Shown here: one piece after another, positions 18,380 through 27,210 of the stretch
Position numbering within the stretch: the stretch's first letter is position 1
How the letters are laid out: each line of letters starts with the position of its first letter
Origin: Puniceicoccaceae bacterium K14
GTDB lineage: Bacteria; Verrucomicrobiota; Verrucomicrobiia; Opitutales; Opitutaceae
Assembly: GCA_022538095.1 (NCBI GenBank)
Contig: JAKYXN010000007.1
Span: 58,232-122,231, forward strand
Reading direction: 5' to 3'
DNA: 64,000 nt
Notes under the pieces: model-generated
Databases searched by the model: none
Seen by the model: only the letters and a program-made list of their open reading frames with translations
What the model was told of the DNA's origin: nothing
Position numbers and translations under genes: made by a program

Positions 18380-20425
18380 ATGCCTGCACCAAAATCCACC
18401 CCATCTCTCTCCGTCACTTACGCTCAGAAAGGTAACACGGTTCGCTCAAACGAGCTCGGCATGCGTCCTATGCAAGAGCGTGTCTACCAGAAGCGCGGCG
18501 AGCAGTTTCTATTGATCAAGTCACCCCCGGCATCGGGCAAGAGCCGCGCTCTTATGTTTGTCGCTCTAGATAAGCTGCACAATCAAGGACTCAAGCAGGC
18601 GATTATCGTAGTGCCGGAAAAATCAATCGGAGCGAGCTTCGCCAACGAACCGCTCAGCAAGTTTGGCTTTTGGGCGGATTGGACGGTCGAGCCAAACCGA
18701 AACCTCTGCAACGCTCCCGGAGAGGATGGCGGTAAAGTAAACGCACTACAATCGTTCTTGGAGAGCGAAGACAAGGTACTTGTTTGTACCCACGCAACCT
18801 TTCGCTTTGCCGTCGATAAATCTGGCGTAGAAGCCTTCGACGGTCGGTTGATCGCCATCGACGAATTTCACCACGTATCTGCAAATCCCGACAACAAACT
18901 GGGGGCTCACTTGGCAGATCTCATTTCACGTGATAAAACCCATGTCGTTGCGATGACGGGTTCTTACTTTAGAGGTGATGCAGAGGCTGTTCTGCACCCA
19001 GAGGACGAAGCGAAGTTCGATACCGTCACCTACACGTACTACGAGCAGCTTAGTGGATACGAGCATCTCAAACACTTGGATATCGGTTACTACTTCTACT
19101 CGGAAAACTATACGGACGAAATCATCAAAGTTCTCAATCCAGAAGAGAAAACGATCCTCCATATCCCCAACGTCAACTCGCGCGAAAGTACCAAACAAAA
19201 ACTTAAGGAAGTTGAGCATATCATCGAAGAACTCGGCGAGTGGCTTGGAGCGGACCCAGACACTGGATTTCAGCTGGTTAAAACGCCGTCAGGAAGAGTG
19301 CTTAAAATTGCGGACCTCGTTGACGATACACCCGGGCAGCAGGCAAAAATCCAAGCAAGCCTAAGATCGCCTGAAATCAAAACGAATCGAGACTACGTCG
19401 ATATCATTATCGCTTTGGGAATGGCACAAGAGGGATTCGACTGGATTTGGTGCGAACATGCCCTCACCGTTGGCTATCGCTCCAGCCTAACCCAAATCGT
19501 GCAAATCATCGGGCGAGCTACGAGAGACGCCCCGGGCAAAACACGAGCGCGATTCACAAATCTGATTGCAGAACCGGATGCGACTGCAGAAACCGTTACC
19601 GAAGCAGTGAACGACACGCTCAAGGCGATTGCCGCCAGCTTACTAATGGAGCAGGTGCTCGCACCGCGTTTCGAATTTACTCCCAAGCGTACGAGCAGTG
19701 TCCCCATGGAAGGATACGATTATGGCGAGGAAGGATATCAACCGGAGCACAACAATGTCGGCTTCAACGAAGAGACGGGCCGCATACAGATGGAGATTAA
19801 TGGGCTCGCCGAACCAAAGAGCCCTGAAGCTCAACGGATTTGCCAAGAAGATCTCAACGAAGTCATAACCTCTTTTGTCCAAGACAAACAGTCCATAGAG
19901 CGAGGCATGTTTGACGAAGAATTGGTTCCCGAAGAACTGACTCAGGTCCGAATGGGTAAGATAGTAAAGGAGAGATTCCCAGACCTTGACGATGAGGACC
20001 AAGAGGCAGTGCGCCAACACGCTGTAGCTGCGTTAAACGTTATTCAACAAGCGAAACAAACGGTTTCTGAAAACGGTATAGGAGCAGCCAATACAGCTTT
20101 GATACAAGGCGTCCGACGCTTCGCTATGGACGAGAGAGAATTAAGCATTGATCTCATAGACCGAATTAACCCATTTAGCGAAGCCTACGCAATTCTAGCA
20201 AAGACAATGAGCGAAGAGAGGCTAAAACAAGTCGCGGCGGTCATCGCTGCCAAGAGAATTAACCTAACATTAGAAGAAGCCAGAGATTTGGCGACACGGG
20301 CCCTACGCTTCAAACAAGAGAAAGGACGCCTCCCCTCATTGACAGCAGCGGATCCATGGGAGAAAAGAATGGCGGAAGGAATAGCCTTCCTACAGCGCAA
20401 AGCGAAGGAGACACAAAATGGCTAA
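18380..20425 (+). CDS. SF2 DEAD/DEAH-type helicase of a putative defence locus
   Basis: A 681-residue superfamily 2 helicase. Visible are a Q-like entry (GMRPMQERVYQ), Walker A SPPASGKSR (about 49-56), Walker B as DEFHH (161-165), motif III MTGSY (192-196), motif V-like GMAQEGFDW and motif VI QIIGRATRD (375-383). The C-terminal third is charged, helical and unassigned. Its stop overlaps the next start (ATGGCTAA), so it is translationally coupled to the GIY-YIG nuclease gene. The helicase looks intact although the methyltransferase upstream is not. DNA translocation feeding the nuclease is a reasonable inference. Confidence 0.85.
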   Translation: MPAPKSTPSLSVTYAQKGNTVRSNELGMRPMQERVYQKRGEQFLLIKSPPASGKSRALMFVALDKLHNQGLKQAIIVVPEKSIGASFANEPLSKFGFWADWTVEPNRNLCNAPGEDGGKVNALQSFLESEDKVLVCTHATFRFAVDKSGVEAFDGRLIAIDEFHHVSANPDNKLGAHLADLISRDKTHVVAMTGSYFRGDAEAVLHPEDEAKFDTVTYTYYEQLSGYEHLKHLDIGYYFYSENYTDEIIKVLNPEEKTILHIPNVNSRESTKQKLKEVEHIIEELGEWLGADPDTGFQLVKTPSGRVLKIADLVDDTPGQQAKIQASLRSPEIKTNRDYVDIIIALGMAQEGFDWIWCEHALTVGYRSSLTQIVQIIGRATRDAPGKTRARFTNLIAEPDATAETVTEAVNDTLKAIAASLLMEQVLAPRFEFTPKRTSSVPMEGYDYGEEGYQPEHNNVGFNEETGRIQMEINGLAEPKSPEAQRICQEDLNEVITSFVQDKQSIERGMFDEELVPEELTQVRMGKIVKERFPDLDDEDQEAVRQHAVAALNVIQQAKQTVSENGIGAANTALIQGVRRFAMDERELSIDLIDRINPFSEAYAILAKTMSEERLKQVAAVIAAKRINLTLEEARDLATRALRFKQEKGRLPSLTAADPWEKRMAEGIAFLQRKAKETQNG

Positions 20426-21524
20426 AGGTATTTCAGACGAAGATATAAACCTACTCGATCAACTTGGCGTTGAAACAACCACCAAGAAAAAGTCTGCCCA
20501 AACGCCTCGAGAGCAAAGAATCATCGCTGGCTTTGAAGAGATCGAACGGTTTGTGAAGGAAAATGGGCGCCCGCCCGAGCACGGCGAAAACAAAGATATA
20601 TTTGAAAGGCTCTACGCTGTCAGGTTAGAACAGATACGAAAATCACCTGAGTGCGTCGCAATTTTGGAAGAACTAGATTCAAAAGGACTCCTCGAAGTTC
20701 CAAAGGAGGAGGTATGGGAAGTCGGAGAAGATGGACCCAGCGATGATGAATTACTTGAAGCACTCGGTGTCGAAACAGATCCGCAGAGCGATATTACAGA
20801 TCTTAAGCACATTAAGCCCAAACAAGAGCCTGAAGAAGTCGCTCAACGCACCCCTTGTACAGACTTCAACAAGTTCAAGCCGCTCTTCACCATCGTACAA
20901 CAAGACCTTGAAACAGAGTCTCGCAAAACTCTGAAATATCAGGACAACGGAGAAATCAATAAAGGAGACCTTTTTATCGTCGAAGGGCAAAAAGCGTTTG
21001 TCGCCGAAGTCGGCGAGATGTTCACAAGTGGGTATGGTCGGGCAGACTGTCGATTAAGAGTCATCTTCGACAATGGTACCGAGAGCAACCTGTTGCTTCG
21101 GTCGTTACAACGGGCGTTGAATCGAGATGAGACGAGCCGGCGCATCACTGATCCAAGTCTTGGTCCCCTTTTCTCAAGTGATACCTCAGAAGAAGATACG
21201 AACACGGGCCATATCTATGTTTTGAGAAGTAAATCAGAACACCCCTTCATTACAGAAAATCGAACGGTTATTCATAAGATCGGTGTCACGGGAGGATCCG
21301 TTGAAAAACGGATATCAAATGCCAAAAAAGATCCAACTTATCTGCTAGCCGAAGTCGAAGTCGTCGCCGCATTTAAGCTTTCAAATCTAAACCCTTCGAA
21401 GCTTGAAAAGCTCCTTCATAAGTTCTTTGCAGGAGCTCGTCTTGACCTCAATCTGAAAGATCGCTTTTCTCTAGATGTCGAGCCACGAGAATGGTTCCTC
21501 GTTCCACTAAACGTAATTGAATAA
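20418..21524 (+). CDS. GIY-YIG (T5orf172-type) nuclease coupled to the helicase
   Basis: 368 residues. The N-terminal two thirds are acidic and unassigned (DDELLEALGVE and similar), with a small beta-rich segment around 180-235 (GDLFIVEGQKAFVAEVGE). The C-terminal third (about 264-365) is a GIY-YIG domain of T5orf172 type: GHIYVLRS, HKIGVTGGSVEKRISNA with the conserved Arg, a helix with LEKLLHKFFAGARLDL and a closing EPREWFLVP. It shares 8 nt with the helicase gene, a strong sign of one functional unit. I infer it to be the nuclease effector. Confidence 0.8.
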   Translation: MAKGISDEDINLLDQLGVETTTKKKSAQTPREQRIIAGFEEIERFVKENGRPPEHGENKDIFERLYAVRLEQIRKSPECVAILEELDSKGLLEVPKEEVWEVGEDGPSDDELLEALGVETDPQSDITDLKHIKPKQEPEEVAQRTPCTDFNKFKPLFTIVQQDLETESRKTLKYQDNGEINKGDLFIVEGQKAFVAEVGEMFTSGYGRADCRLRVIFDNGTESNLLLRSLQRALNRDETSRRITDPSLGPLFSSDTSEEDTNTGHIYVLRSKSEHPFITENRTVIHKIGVTGGSVEKRISNAKKDPTYLLAEVEVVAAFKLSNLNPSKLEKLLHKFFAGARLDLNLKDRFSLDVEPREWFLVPLNVIE

Positions 21525-21832
21525 TAGATACTAAAACTCATCGAAGGAACGATTGGTGATTTTAGATATGCCCCAAACAAAGGCAAGATCGTAAAGTCCT
21601 CGAAAGAATCCTAAAAAGGCTCTCATTTTTCAGGAAGAAACAAACGCCTGCAGTGATCATATTTCCGGCAGACCAGTATAATTCGCTTAGTCCCTAATAT
21701 CTAGAAAGAAAGATCTCAAAGGTCAAAAATCAAAAACAGCACAAAACAAATCCAGATTCTTCCTATAATTTGATTAATAAAGTGAATACGAAACAATAGG
21801 CCCTACATCCCCTAAAAGAGTCACCATCTCAA
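21525..21832. other. Non-coding stretch after the helicase/nuclease pair
   Basis: AT-rich, with stop codons in all frames and no recognised element. It is the right boundary of the accessory island before a dispersed repeat. Confidence 0.4.
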
Positions 21833-21930
21833 GCATCTGGCACCAAAGCCACTATAAACCCAACAAGGTTTGGTCATTCAAATGCTCGCCGCGTTCTTTG
21901 AATACCAATAGGAGCTCGGCATTAAAGGGA
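21833..21930. repeat. Dispersed intergenic repeat, copy 1
   Basis: A 98-bp stretch shares its layout with 34493-34582 in the same orientation: GCATCT, then CAAAGCSACTATAA, an AACAAGG block, CGCGTTCTTTGAATACCAA and GGAGCTC, ending ATTAAAGG. The ends and the central 20 bp are best conserved; the interior differs by short gaps. Both copies lie beside a transcription-regulator gene. Reverse-strand frames through it (FNAELLLVFKERG) are by-products of the repeat. Confidence 0.7.
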
Positions 21931-22025
21931 TAACAACCATCAACCCTGCGACCGAAGTCGATTTTTATTTGGCAAATCGAATCACCGCGCAAAAATTCCA
22001 ACTGACCAAATAGAGAGTCCCAAAC

Positions 22026-22847
22026 ATGAATTACGAGACCTTTAGACCTCACCCGGATTTAAGTACGGTAGTTAAGTGCCATTGGACGCTCGAAGTCCCT
22101 CACGATACAACGACTCCTAAACAACGCGTCCTTCCCGACGGCTGCATCGAAATGTGCTTCATCCTTGGAGATGACATAAAAAGATTCACCTCAGAAAACG
22201 AATACACTATTCAACCCAGAGCAATGGTTGTCGGTCAGATAACAAAGCCGTACTTCGTCCAGCCAACCGGCTATGTAAATGCATTCGCCGTTCGATTCTA
22301 TCCGTATGGATTCGCAAATTTCACAAACAAACCCATCAGCGAATTCGCCGACAAAGATACGCCTATCTCATCTCTTTTCGAAAACGAAATAGCGAACAAA
22401 CTGCAACAAGAGATCGTCGACGCTGAATCGACTAAGCAACGAATCGAGATCATCGAGAGATTCTTGAGGAATCGGCTAGCCGATCAATCAACCATCGACG
22501 AGATCGTCAGATCCACCATCCAAGCCCTATCGGAAGCCAAAGGCAGCGCATCAATAAAATCGATACTAAAAACCGATCCATCGAAACGAAGAAAACTGGA
22601 GAGAGACTTCTCAAAACGAGTCGGAATGAGCCCGAAGCAACTTGGAAAAGTCATTCGGCTACAGGCCGCATTGAGAATGATGCTGAATCAAGACAAAGAG
22701 ATTCTAACTAAGGTCGCCTACGAGAATGAATACTACGACCAGGCTCATTTCATTAAAGACTTCAAAGAGTTCACCGGAGTCAGTCCGACCAAATATATGA
22801 GCGACGATCAAATGAGGCTCTCATCATTGATCTACGCAAAAGACTGA
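22026..22847 (+). CDS. AraC-family transcriptional regulator
   Basis: 273 residues. The N-terminal 90 residues (FRPHPDLSTVVKCHWTLEVP, LPDGCIEMCFILGD) resemble the DUF6597-type cupin-like sensing region found on AraC proteins. The C-terminal 100 residues hold two helix-turn-helix units, ending KVAYENEYYDQAHFIKDFKE with TGVSPTKYM, the canonical AraC signature. The ATG at 22026 follows the dispersed repeat. It probably controls the VOC gene 101 bp downstream, although its own promoter is not recognisable. Confidence 0.88.
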   Translation: MNYETFRPHPDLSTVVKCHWTLEVPHDTTTPKQRVLPDGCIEMCFILGDDIKRFTSENEYTIQPRAMVVGQITKPYFVQPTGYVNAFAVRFYPYGFANFTNKPISEFADKDTPISSLFENEIANKLQQEIVDAESTKQRIEIIERFLRNRLADQSTIDEIVRSTIQALSEAKGSASIKSILKTDPSKRRKLERDFSKRVGMSPKQLGKVIRLQAALRMMLNQDKEILTKVAYENEYYDQAHFIKDFKEFTGVSPTKYMSDDQMRLSSLIYAKD

Positions 22848-22948
22848 GGCTGTCGCACTTTTACAATTATGGCCTGCTAGACTAGGGCGTGTCTGCTTCG
22901 TGCCAGAAGCATCGCTAACAACAAGAACTCATATCAGTCAGCAAACAC

Positions 22949-23317
22949 ATGAACAGTTACGTTTCCATTTTCGAAATTCCCGCAACAGACATAGCTAGAG
23001 CCATCTCATTCTATGAATCGATCTTGGAACTAAAGATTGAGCGAATGGAATTTCCAGGAATGGAAATGGGGCTCCTTCCCCATGAGAATCAAGCGCTTGT
23101 CGGAGTAATCATGAAAGGCGAAGACTACACTCCCTCGTCCAAAGGAATAACACTCTATCTCAATGCAGGCAATGACCTCCAAACAGTCCTCGACAAAGTC
23201 GAACCGGGAGGTGGCACGATCGTCATCCCCAAGACCCCTCATGCTGATGATAGCGGATTTTTCGCGATATTCCTCGATTCCGAGGGAAACAAGATGGGGC
23301 TGCACTCCCCCAACTAG
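22949..23317 (+). CDS. VOC (glyoxalase/bleomycin-resistance fold) family protein
   Basis: 122 residues with two beta-alpha-beta3 modules. FEIPATDIARAISFYESIL is the N-terminal hallmark, and GTIVIPKTPHADDSGFFAIFLDSEGNKMGLHSPN is the typical C-terminus with the metal-site Glu region. The substrate is unknown. Its last 131 bp plus 45 bp beyond the stop are repeated at 29.66-29.83 kb with about 97% identity. The following frame opens directly after its stop, which suggests that it was once next to another gene. Confidence 0.88.
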   Translation: MNSYVSIFEIPATDIARAISFYESILELKIERMEFPGMEMGLLPHENQALVGVIMKGEDYTPSSKGITLYLNAGNDLQTVLDKVEPGGGTIVIPKTPHADDSGFFAIFLDSEGNKMGLHSPN

Positions 23318-23362
23318 AACCTCTTCCTCCTAGTCGGCGACAAAGCCCTCGAGGGTTTCCGC
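23187..23362. repeat. 176-bp duplicated segment, copy 1 (end of the VOC gene)
   Basis: Starts TCCTCGACAA and ends GAGGGTTTCCGC. It aligns without gaps to 29656-29831, with six substitutions by my count. It covers the last third of the VOC gene, its stop, and 45 bp after it. This copy is in the intact gene context, so it is probably the parent. Confidence 0.9.
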
Positions 23363-24127
23363 AGCGAACCTCTGGCTCAGGGAAAGAGTGCGCTACAATG
23401 GCTTGAATCGCATCTAACAGCGGCAGAGTCGATTCTTAGCAATAAGCCTACCGTAATAGTGCTACCCGAAAACATCGCCCAATTTTCCAAGCAGGAGTAC
23501 GCAACTATCCAAAAAATGCTACATGCGTTCGCTCAAACCCACCACACATCAATTTTAGTTGGCTTGAGCCACAAGCATGGGGAAACAGTCTCGAACCAAG
23601 CGACACTTTTCCATCCGGACCAAACCGAACACGCCTACACAAAACGCCATCTAATCCCCGGACTGGAGAATGCCTATACCAAGGGAGATTCGCTAACTAA
23701 AATCCAAAAATATGATACAAATTGGGGAATCGCGATCTGCAAGGATCTGGATTTTGTAGATACGGGAAAAGACTACGGTAAACGTTCCATCAACCTACTT
23801 CTCGTCCCTGCTTGGGATTTCGGGGACGATGCTTATCTCCATGCTCGGATGGCGACTCTCCGAGGTGTAGAATCAGGATTCGCAATCGCCCGATCCTCAC
23901 GTAATGGGAATTTGAGCATCAGCGACAATCGCGGACGAATCCTTTCCGAAACACCCGTAAATGGGGATGCCTTCACCACGCTCGTTCACACATTTAACGC
24001 GAGTCACACTCCAACCCTCTATCTTGCCCTCGGCGATTGGCTTGGATGGGCTTGCCTGATTACTTCCCTCGTTTCTTTGAAATACGTATTCAAAAAACCA
24101 CTAATGCAAGGCGATCCAAATAAGTAA
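23318..24127 (+). pseudogene. Lnt-like carbon-nitrogen hydrolase domain lacking its N-terminal membrane part
   Basis: The frame is open from the VOC stop (23318); the first usual start codon is a GTG at 23459. Counting from there, the nitrilase triad is visible: Glu4 (LPENIAQF), Lys62 (YTKRHLIPG) and Cys94 (GIAICKDLDF). It ends with a single TM segment in YLALGDWLGWACLITS, like the C-terminus of apolipoprotein N-acyltransferase. The N-terminal membrane helices of Lnt are absent, and upstream residues (LQWLESHLTAAE, PTVIVLPEN) are homologous, so the domain continues before any start codon. I take it as a 5'-truncated gene joined to the end of the VOC gene. Confidence 0.65.
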
Positions 24128-24186
24128 AATTCGGTCAGCTATATTCAATACGCCGAGATGATCTCTAAAACAGCAGGAACAGATAA

Positions 24187-25668
24187 TCAGGGAACAGTTG
24201 GTGATAAACTCAAAACATTGGATTGAAACCACTCTCGAGCCGCTGTTGGCTCTTCTCCACTCCAGTATTCCATCAGCTTCTCCATTCCTCGGTTTTTATG
24301 AGATACCTCTGCCAATTCCAGGAGCCATGCTCCAGCCGCACGAGGCTCGTATCCAGACCAATATTCGATAATGGACTCAACCATCCTGGGACTGCCCGCA
24401 CCCTTGCTCACCAACTCCCCAAAGAGGTCTGCCGCCCCTTCGGGATCATGCGTCGCAATCCCCTCGATTACCCCTTCCATAAATCGTAGATAAGAAGAGA
24501 AATCCTCTATGGAATCAGAGAAACGGAGAGCTGCCTTCTTATCTTTTAGTCCCCAAACTGATCCCGAACGACTCAGTATCATATATTTACTTCCAGGTTG
24601 AGGAAGCCCGATCGCGTACTTAACGGCATCCTCTGGAGCATTATCGCTCCAGACTATATGTATATCCGAAAGAATCGTATCACGCAGAGATTCATCCTGA
24701 ACATTTTCCCTCCACTCTAAGACAGCTTCAGGGTCGTTGTGAGCCCACTCATAGGCGAATTCCCGCAGAACCTTTTTCTGAAAATCGTCACCAGAAAGTG
24801 TATTCAAAATATAATCCGCTGCCTCATAAGAATTGTCCTTGAGCCAATGCCGAATACCAAGAACAAGAGCGGTTCGGCGTTTATTTCCTTCGGGAAGGGA
24901 CTCCGCCCACGCGAGTGCAGCAGAGAGATCTTCCTTCACCCAGATCGACATAATATTCGAGACGGTCCAATGCCGTGCATATCCATTCGGCACCTCATCA
25001 ATTAAAGCAGTCGCTCTCGCCGGATCCGCAAGCGCCACCTGGCTAACAATTCGATTCAAACCTTCACCTTGTAATTTCCCCCTACAATGTTCTTTGAACC
25101 ACCCAATAGAGCCCAAAACATCTGTTTCCGCCCACACTAATGCGATACGTGTCAATAAGACCTCCTTAAGTCCTGGTATTTCAGAAAATGACTGCCCTTC
25201 CACATACACAGAAACCGCCTCTAAATCAGTTCGAGCCCATTGTTCCGTCGTCTTTTCTATAAGATCCTTATGCAATAACACATTTTCAGAAGCACAGCTT
25301 TTTTGATACAAGTGAGACAACGCTGCCTGAGGGTCACTTTCCACCCAACGCATATAGAGCAGTTCACGAAGATCCTCTCGTTCTCCATACTGAGACATCG
25401 TATCGAACTCATTGATAACAGCCCACACACCCTCACCCGATAGCTGGCCGACTATAGAATACACTTTTTGAAAACGACTGAATCGGCTCTTTTCGCTCAA
25501 CGCACTTTTCAGTCGAGAAAGAACCATACCTATTTCCTGTGATGTTGAAACAGAGTCCGCCACCGATTCTACACTCGAGGTCGGTTCTGCCCGGACTCCG
25601 AATTCCAGCGACATCAACATTACAGAAATTATACCTACAATTTGAATTTTCTTTCTCATCGAGATCAT
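24187..25668 (-). CDS. Secreted DP-x-AA repeat protein (paralogue 2)
   Basis: A signal peptide (MISMRKKIQIVGIISVMLM, cut near GVRA) is followed by about twelve helical repeats of 30-35 residues, each with a W-x(3)-DP-x-AA-x-W core, e.g. WVESDPQAALSHLYQ, WAHNDPEAVLEWREN and WSGYEPRAAGAWLLEL. The frame is open to 25767, but the ATG at 25668 has a purine-rich AGGAAGAAGA just upstream and starts a clean signal peptide. The array resembles HEAT/TPR-like solenoids common in Verrucomicrobiota; no catalytic motif is seen. It lies 37 bp after its paralogue, so they probably form one operon. Confidence 0.75.
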   Translation of the reverse strand: MISMRKKIQIVGIISVMLMSLEFGVRAEPTSSVESVADSVSTSQEIGMVLSRLKSALSEKSRFSRFQKVYSIVGQLSGEGVWAVINEFDTMSQYGEREDLRELLYMRWVESDPQAALSHLYQKSCASENVLLHKDLIEKTTEQWARTDLEAVSVYVEGQSFSEIPGLKEVLLTRIALVWAETDVLGSIGWFKEHCRGKLQGEGLNRIVSQVALADPARATALIDEVPNGYARHWTVSNIMSIWVKEDLSAALAWAESLPEGNKRRTALVLGIRHWLKDNSYEAADYILNTLSGDDFQKKVLREFAYEWAHNDPEAVLEWRENVQDESLRDTILSDIHIVWSDNAPEDAVKYAIGLPQPGSKYMILSRSGSVWGLKDKKAALRFSDSIEDFSSYLRFMEGVIEGIATHDPEGAADLFGELVSKGAGSPRMVESIIEYWSGYEPRAAGAWLLELAEVSHKNRGMEKLMEYWSGEEPTAAREWFQSNVLSLSPTVP

Positions 25669-25705
25669 GTGTCTTCTTCCTATTCCTTGACAAAACATCA
25701 TACCA

Positions 25706-27097
25706 TTAACTCGAAGGGCTTTCAGGGAGTAGATAATCATTCCCCCTAAGGTTTGCATTGATCTCATTTAACAATTCTTCTTTCCCCTCTACTGTCAGTA
25801 CCGGCGAGGCATCAAGCGCTTGCTCTGCCACTTCAAAGTCTATGTGCATCCAGATTGTCAATACATTCCTCATTTGCTCCTTCCGCAACGCTTCACTATT
25901 AATACTCTCCGAAAGCCGAAATGCCAGAGAAGAATTACTGTAAGCATAGGTCTTCAGTGCACTTTCCACCGCTACATCTCGAACACGACCGGGTTGAATC
26001 GAATCCAGCCATTCATTACACTTCTCCGGATCATCTGCACTATAAACTGAGGCCAATTGTTGGGCCACATAAATCTGATTCGACTCATTCATCGACACCA
26101 TAGCTGCTGCGAGCTCCTCAGGTCGATTATGGGACATTTTAAAGGCTACGGTCTCAAGTAAATTCTGGTATCCCGGCTCATCCGGCTGCTCCAGAATATA
26201 ATTTAATGCCGCACTTGCATCCGAACTTGACGCCCAACGATCGAGAACCCCCATCAGGGCATACTTTTTTTCCTCCCCGTCTAATGCTTGTACCCATTCC
26301 AAGGCGTAACCAAGATCTTGATCCGCCAGTTCACAAGCCACCTGCGACGCAAAGCTGAGCTTGTTCTCACTAGAGTTCATATCAGAGACCAGAGAAGCGG
26401 CGAGTAAAGGATCTTGCTCGATGTATTTCCCCATCATCTCACTATAGATTGAAGAAAAATGAGGAGTGAGTTCAACACGCTCCAACCAATCAAATGACGC
26501 TTGAATATCCTGCTTCGCCCATTGATTGACCGCGATCGACAAGAGTTCATCGCGCTGGGAACCAGCAGGTAGCTGCTCCACGCGAGCGATCGCCTCCTCC
26601 GGATCCTTTGTCGCCATTCCCTGATATACCGCCATCGTCAAATAACGCCGCTGCCCAGCCTTGCCCACATTGCCCTCAATCCAATTTAAGGCATCATCCG
26701 TATTCAATTGAGACATTCGCAACAAGCCTTCGTACATTAAATCATCACGCTTGATCTCCTGTGCAAACTCGATCGCTGCAAGCGGTGCCTTCTTCGCCCA
26801 TTCGGATACCAATACGCGCAACAAGGATTCTCGTTCGAGATCATCCGACGAACTCGCCGCAGCCCGCACAATCGATTCAAAGTCCTGAATCGCAATCCCT
26901 TCAAATAAAGTCCCCATTGTAGCCCTACCAACAACAGGTAACGACTCAACATGGGAGGCCGCGATCTCAGCATCGTCAGAAGGCGAATTTGGCCATAAGA
27001 GATTCTCCCTCTTCGCCCCTTCTTCGATAAAATCTGGCACAGTCATTCGTCCCACAACGAACCCCGCCATAAAAAGACCACCTGTAAGAGCAATCAA
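25706..27097 (-). CDS. Membrane-anchored DP-x-AA repeat protein (paralogue 1)
   Basis: 463 residues from a TTG at 27097; the first in-frame ATG is ten codons in. A hydrophobic anchor (LIALTGGLFMAGFVVG) precedes repeats with cores such as MATKDPEEAIARVEQLP, LADQDLGYALEWVQAL and YSADDPEKCNEWLDS. In-frame codons before the TTG would encode a basic stretch (KIKSYSA) ideal for a signal anchor, with AAGGTAAGAG upstream, so the true start may be a rare non-ATG codon slightly upstream. It is a sister of the next gene. Function is unknown; protein-protein scaffolding is an inference. Confidence 0.7.
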   Translation of the reverse strand: MIALTGGLFMAGFVVGRMTVPDFIEEGAKRENLLWPNSPSDDAEIAASHVESLPVVGRATMGTLFEGIAIQDFESIVRAAASSSDDLERESLLRVLVSEWAKKAPLAAIEFAQEIKRDDLMYEGLLRMSQLNTDDALNWIEGNVGKAGQRRYLTMAVYQGMATKDPEEAIARVEQLPAGSQRDELLSIAVNQWAKQDIQASFDWLERVELTPHFSSIYSEMMGKYIEQDPLLAASLVSDMNSSENKLSFASQVACELADQDLGYALEWVQALDGEEKKYALMGVLDRWASSSDASAALNYILEQPDEPGYQNLLETVAFKMSHNRPEELAAAMVSMNESNQIYVAQQLASVYSADDPEKCNEWLDSIQPGRVRDVAVESALKTYAYSNSSLAFRLSESINSEALRKEQMRNVLTIWMHIDFEVAEQALDASPVLTVEGKEELLNEINANLRGNDYLLPESPSS

Positions 27098-27140
27098 CGC
27101 ACTGTATGATTTTATTTTTATAATCTCTTACCTTGCCAAT

Positions 27141-27178
27141 AAATAAAGGCACTCCCACCCTAATAAAGCAGGAGCGCC
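27141..27178 (-). terminator. Terminator-like hairpin after the lyase-like gene
   Basis: On the minus strand GGCGCTCC (27178-27171) pairs with GGAGTGCC (27155-27148), then TTTATTT follows. The stem is 8 bp with one G-T pair and a 15-base loop. It lies 33 bp after the stop of the lyase-like gene, so the repeat-protein genes beyond may have their own promoter. Confidence 0.5.
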
Positions 27179-27210
27179 CAGTTACTTACAATTCAGAATT
27201 CTACAATTCT

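Noticed and set aside
21852..22052. Minus-strand ORF with FNAELLLVFKERG, similar to one at 34417-34686
   Set aside because: The similarity comes from the dispersed DNA repeat, and the frames outside it are unrelated.
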